Below, piece by piece: positions 62,346 to 64,000 of a stretch of DNA of 64,000 nucleotides (positions are counted from its first letter, which is position 1; each line of letters starts with the position of its first letter). Where the stretch lies: positions 82,795 through 146,794 of the forward strand of contig NZ_PVUE01000012.1 of assembly GCF_003003235.1 (NCBI RefSeq), written 5' to 3'. Under the pieces are notes generated by a model, which worked only from the letters and a program-made list of their open reading frames with translations, was not told where the DNA came from and did not search any database. The DNA comes from Antricoccus suffuscus. Lineage in GTDB: Bacteria; Actinomycetota; Actinomycetes; Mycobacteriales; Antricoccaceae. The position numbers and the translations under genes are program-made.

Positions 62346-62836
62346 CGGGCATGCGACGCCGACCGGCACGCTCCGTACGGCGCCGAATGTCAGATCTTCA
62401 TCGCGGGAAGGACAGCGGCGCGGCAATCGTCGAGTTCGTGCTGTTGGTTGTCATCATCTTTGTTCCGCTGACGTACGGCGTGGCGGCGTTCTCGGCGATC
62501 CAGCGCGCGGTCTTCGCCTCGAGCGAGGCCGCCCGGCAAGCGGGGCGCGCGATCGCAACGGCGCCAGATCAAATGACGGGACTGACGCGGGCGACGTACG
62601 CCGCCTCGATGGCGCTCAACGACCAGGGTATCGACCCGACCGACTTCACGGTCTGGACGGCGCCTCGCGGGGCGTCGTGTCGCGACACGACGCAGCGCTA
62701 CCAGCCGACACTTGGGCGAAGCGAGGTGTTCGTGGTGTGTGTGCGAGTGACGATCCGAGTGCCACTGGTGCCGGAGTTCATTGATACCAATACTTCGACG
62801 GGCAAATTCATCGTCGCGATGGACAGCTTCCGATGA
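62342..62836 (+). CDS. TadE/TadF-like pilus assembly protein
   Basis: A TadE-type helix with the conserved Glu follows a basic N-terminus in this 164-residue protein (GAAIVEFVLLVVIIFVPLTYGVAAF, about 26-50). The periplasmic domain contains two cysteines (GASCRDTTQRY and VFVVCVRV) that may pair. It probably acts as a second minor pilin. ATGA overlaps on both sides indicate co-translation. Confidence 0.82.
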   Translation: MTGMRRRPARSVRRRMSDLHRGKDSGAAIVEFVLLVVIIFVPLTYGVAAFSAIQRAVFASSEAARQAGRAIATAPDQMTGLTRATYAASMALNDQGIDPTDFTVWTAPRGASCRDTTQRYQPTLGRSEVFVVCVRVTIRVPLVPEFIDTNTSTGKFIVAMDSFR

Positions 62837-63258
62837 CGCCCTTCGCAACCCCGACCGGTGACCGGGGCTCGACCATTCCGCTGATGCTCGGGTTCTTCAT
62901 GGTCGCCGGGCTGCTATTGACCGGTGGTATCACTGCGTCGGCGGCGTTCCTCGCGCAGCGTGACCTGCAGTCGGCATGCGATGGCGCGGCGATCGCGGGC
63001 GCCAGCGGATTTGTTCGGACGACAGGCGAGTCCACCGCGGATATCGCATTCGACGAGACGCTAGCCGGAAACGCGATTGCCCAGTACGCCGTCGACGCAT
63101 GGGGGACCGATGCCGTCGACATCCAGGTAGATGTCGACGGCACGAGAGTCATCGTGACCTGCGCCCGCGTCGTACACGTGCCGTTCGAGGCGCTGTTCGC
63201 GCCGGGCGGCATTAACCGTACGGCGACCTCGTCCGCGGACGCGCCGATTATCGGCTAG
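62833..63258 (+). CDS. TadG-like / TadE-G family protein (Rv3655c-like helicase-associated pilin)
   Basis: This 141-residue protein has one N-terminal helix (GSTIPLMLGFFMVAGLLLTGGITASAAFL in pieces, about 11-40), followed by RDLQSACDGAAIAGASG, the segment shared by TadG and short actinobacterial TadE/G-like proteins, and a compact periplasmic part. The vWF domain of long TadG is absent. It ends the tad operon; its stop overlaps the convergent solute-binding remnant by 4 bases. Confidence 0.8.
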   Translation: MTPFATPTGDRGSTIPLMLGFFMVAGLLLTGGITASAAFLAQRDLQSACDGAAIAGASGFVRTTGESTADIAFDETLAGNAIAQYAVDAWGTDAVDIQVDVDGTRVIVTCARVVHVPFEALFAPGGINRTATSSADAPIIG

Positions 63259-63680
63259 TCCTTGATCGCGACGCCGCGCTGAGTCGGAGCGTCGTACGAC
63301 GGTTGCTCGACGTTCGAGACGTTCGCGCCGTACGCGGATGCCAGGTGCAGCAGACAGATTGGCATGACCTGGGTCTGGTGGTCGAGCATGCTCTGCGCGA
63401 CCTGCGCGTAGAGCGCCTTGCGCTCGCCGGGATCGACCGGACTCGCGGCTTTCAGCGCCAGATCGATCGTCTCCTGCGATGCGGCCTGCCCGATGTTGTA
63501 CGGGTGCCCGGGCATGAAGTAGGTCATGGCCCCGTGTGGGTCGGGCGTGCCGACGTACGGCAGCGAGGCAGCCTCGACCGTCTGGTCGATGGAAAACTCC
63601 TGCGAGAGCTGGGCAGATGGCACCGACTTGACGGTGTGGAAAGTGTCAAGATTTCCGAAGAGTACGCAAGTTGTACACAA
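63255..63680 (-). pseudogene. 5'-truncated ABC transporter solute-binding protein (family 5)
   Basis: Up to 141 codons resemble the C-terminal end of peptide/nickel-type solute-binding proteins: PHGAMTYFMPGHPYNIGQAAS, then LALKAASPVDPGERKALYAQVAQSMLDHQTQVMPICLLHLASAYG in pieces. Family members are about 500 residues with a lipoprotein signal; here the first three quarters and any permease or ATPase genes are missing, and the sequence upstream is unrelated and AT-richer. It is best read as a gene remnant left by a deletion or rearrangement. Homology probably begins near 63640. Confidence 0.7.
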
Positions 63681-63683
63681 TTT
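63671..63683. promoter_or_regulatory. GntR-like operator sequence, copy 1
   Basis: TTGTACACAATTT contains TTGT-AC-ACAA, a short palindrome of the GntR type. An identical 13-base copy lies 75 bases away at 63746-63758. It sits at the 5' border of the truncated solute-binding gene. Confidence 0.5.
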
Positions 63684-63745
63684 ACAACCATTCGAGGGTC
63701 AGCGGTACTCGATTACCCCGAACGTTGAGTGGGCTTTATACGATG

Positions 63746-63758
63746 TTGTACACAATTT
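63746..63758. promoter_or_regulatory. GntR-like operator sequence, copy 2
   Basis: Identical 13 bases to 63671-63683, same orientation, 75 bases apart, in the gene-free stretch 63681-63925, where I see no other feature. Confidence 0.5.
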
Positions 63759-63925
63759 GCGGATGTGCGCGTTGGCTTCAGGACATTCTGGTGACCGGCA
63801 GGATCGCGTCCAGCGCTGTGCCTGGACGGTCGCGCTCCGTCACCGCTGAATCCCCGCACACATGTGCCCTTCCGCAGCGCCCGACGGCGAAATCCTGCTG
63901 TCAAACCCTACGTGTCAGTCTGGTT

Positions 63926-64000
63926 GTGAGTCAGTCACCCATTCCCATGGAGTTGATTGTCTTGCCCTTAGAAGGTTTCTATACCGCAGAAGAACAACGT
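63926..64000 (+). CDS. Possible start of a gene running off the window
   Basis: From GTG 63926 (or ATG 63947) the frame is open to the edge: SQSPIPMELIVLPLEGFY, then TAEEQR. There is no clear ribosome site, and 25 codons are too few to judge. No family recognised. Confidence 0.3.
   Translation, partial: MSQSPIPMELIVLPLEGFYTAEEQR

Noticed and set aside
1..64000. CRISPR arrays, tRNA or rRNA genes, insertion sequences, prophage
   Set aside because: No regularly spaced repeats, cloverleaf-like segments, rRNA-like stretches, transposase or integrase frames were seen by reading.

Overview
The window is high-GC DNA (roughly 65% by eye) with dense genes, many GTG starts and 4-base start/stop overlaps. 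It comes from an actinobacterium. The left end carries the order tatB, mrp, DUF1003 protein, PRC/MgtE-N/CBS protein known from mycobacteria. With a complete hopanoid operon, a small tad pilus locus and much acyl-CoA and monooxygenase metabolism, a soil or rock actinobacterium is most likely. Genus is not decidable from the sequence alone. I see no rRNA, tRNA, CRISPR array, insertion sequence or phage gene.

Region by region: 1-5.5 kb holds housekeeping and envelope genes (TatB, Mrp, DUF1003, CBS protein, Ser/Thr kinase). 5.6-15.6 kb is catabolic: a Baeyer-Villiger-type monooxygenase and SDR; a TetR divergent from a DUF4188 gene; then an acyl-CoA synthetase, a two-subunit Rieske dioxygenase, a second TetR, a PaaG-like crotonase and an SDR. 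A common operator sequence lies before the synthetase and between the second TetR and the crotonase, so this looks like one regulon. 15.6-20.2 kb encodes a flavin electron-transfer module (ferric-reductase-like membrane protein, FMN-binding protein, ApbE) divergent from a two-component system. 20.2-30.6 kb has a BBE-type oxidase, a SARP-like ATPase regulator, an acyl-CoA dehydrogenase, an FAD oxidoreductase, a CoA ligase, a globin and an LLM oxidoreductase. 30.6-38 kb has pyruvate phosphate dikinase and its regulatory kinase/phosphatase, an M50-like peptidase, a lipoate-ligase-like protein with reversed domain order, TrhO and a zinc ribbon protein. 38-42.5 kb holds an MBL hydrolase, DedA and holin-phosphodiesterase run plus a membrane protein.

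42.7-53.2 kb is a tightly coupled hopanoid operon: dxs, hpnC, hpnD, hpnE, prenyl diphosphate synthase, shc, an hpnG-ispH fusion and hpnH. It supplies both isoprenoid precursor synthesis and triterpene assembly through to ribosylhopane. Facing it (53.2-58.3 kb) are an SDR, a DMT-like membrane protein, an 846-residue fusion of an MGDG-synthase-type glycosyltransferase with a wax-ester-synthase/DGAT-type acyltransferase, and cysteine synthase. 58.6-63.3 kb is a compact tad pilus locus. The right end has a 5'-truncated solute-binding protein, two copies of a GntR-like operator sequence and perhaps the first codons of another gene.

The most interesting items are the glycosyltransferase-acyltransferase fusion, the HpnG-IspH fusion, the flavinylated electron-transfer module, a recurrent leaderless-promoter pattern (TANNNT 6-7 bases before ATG/GTG) and a 25-base intergenic repeat seen twice.
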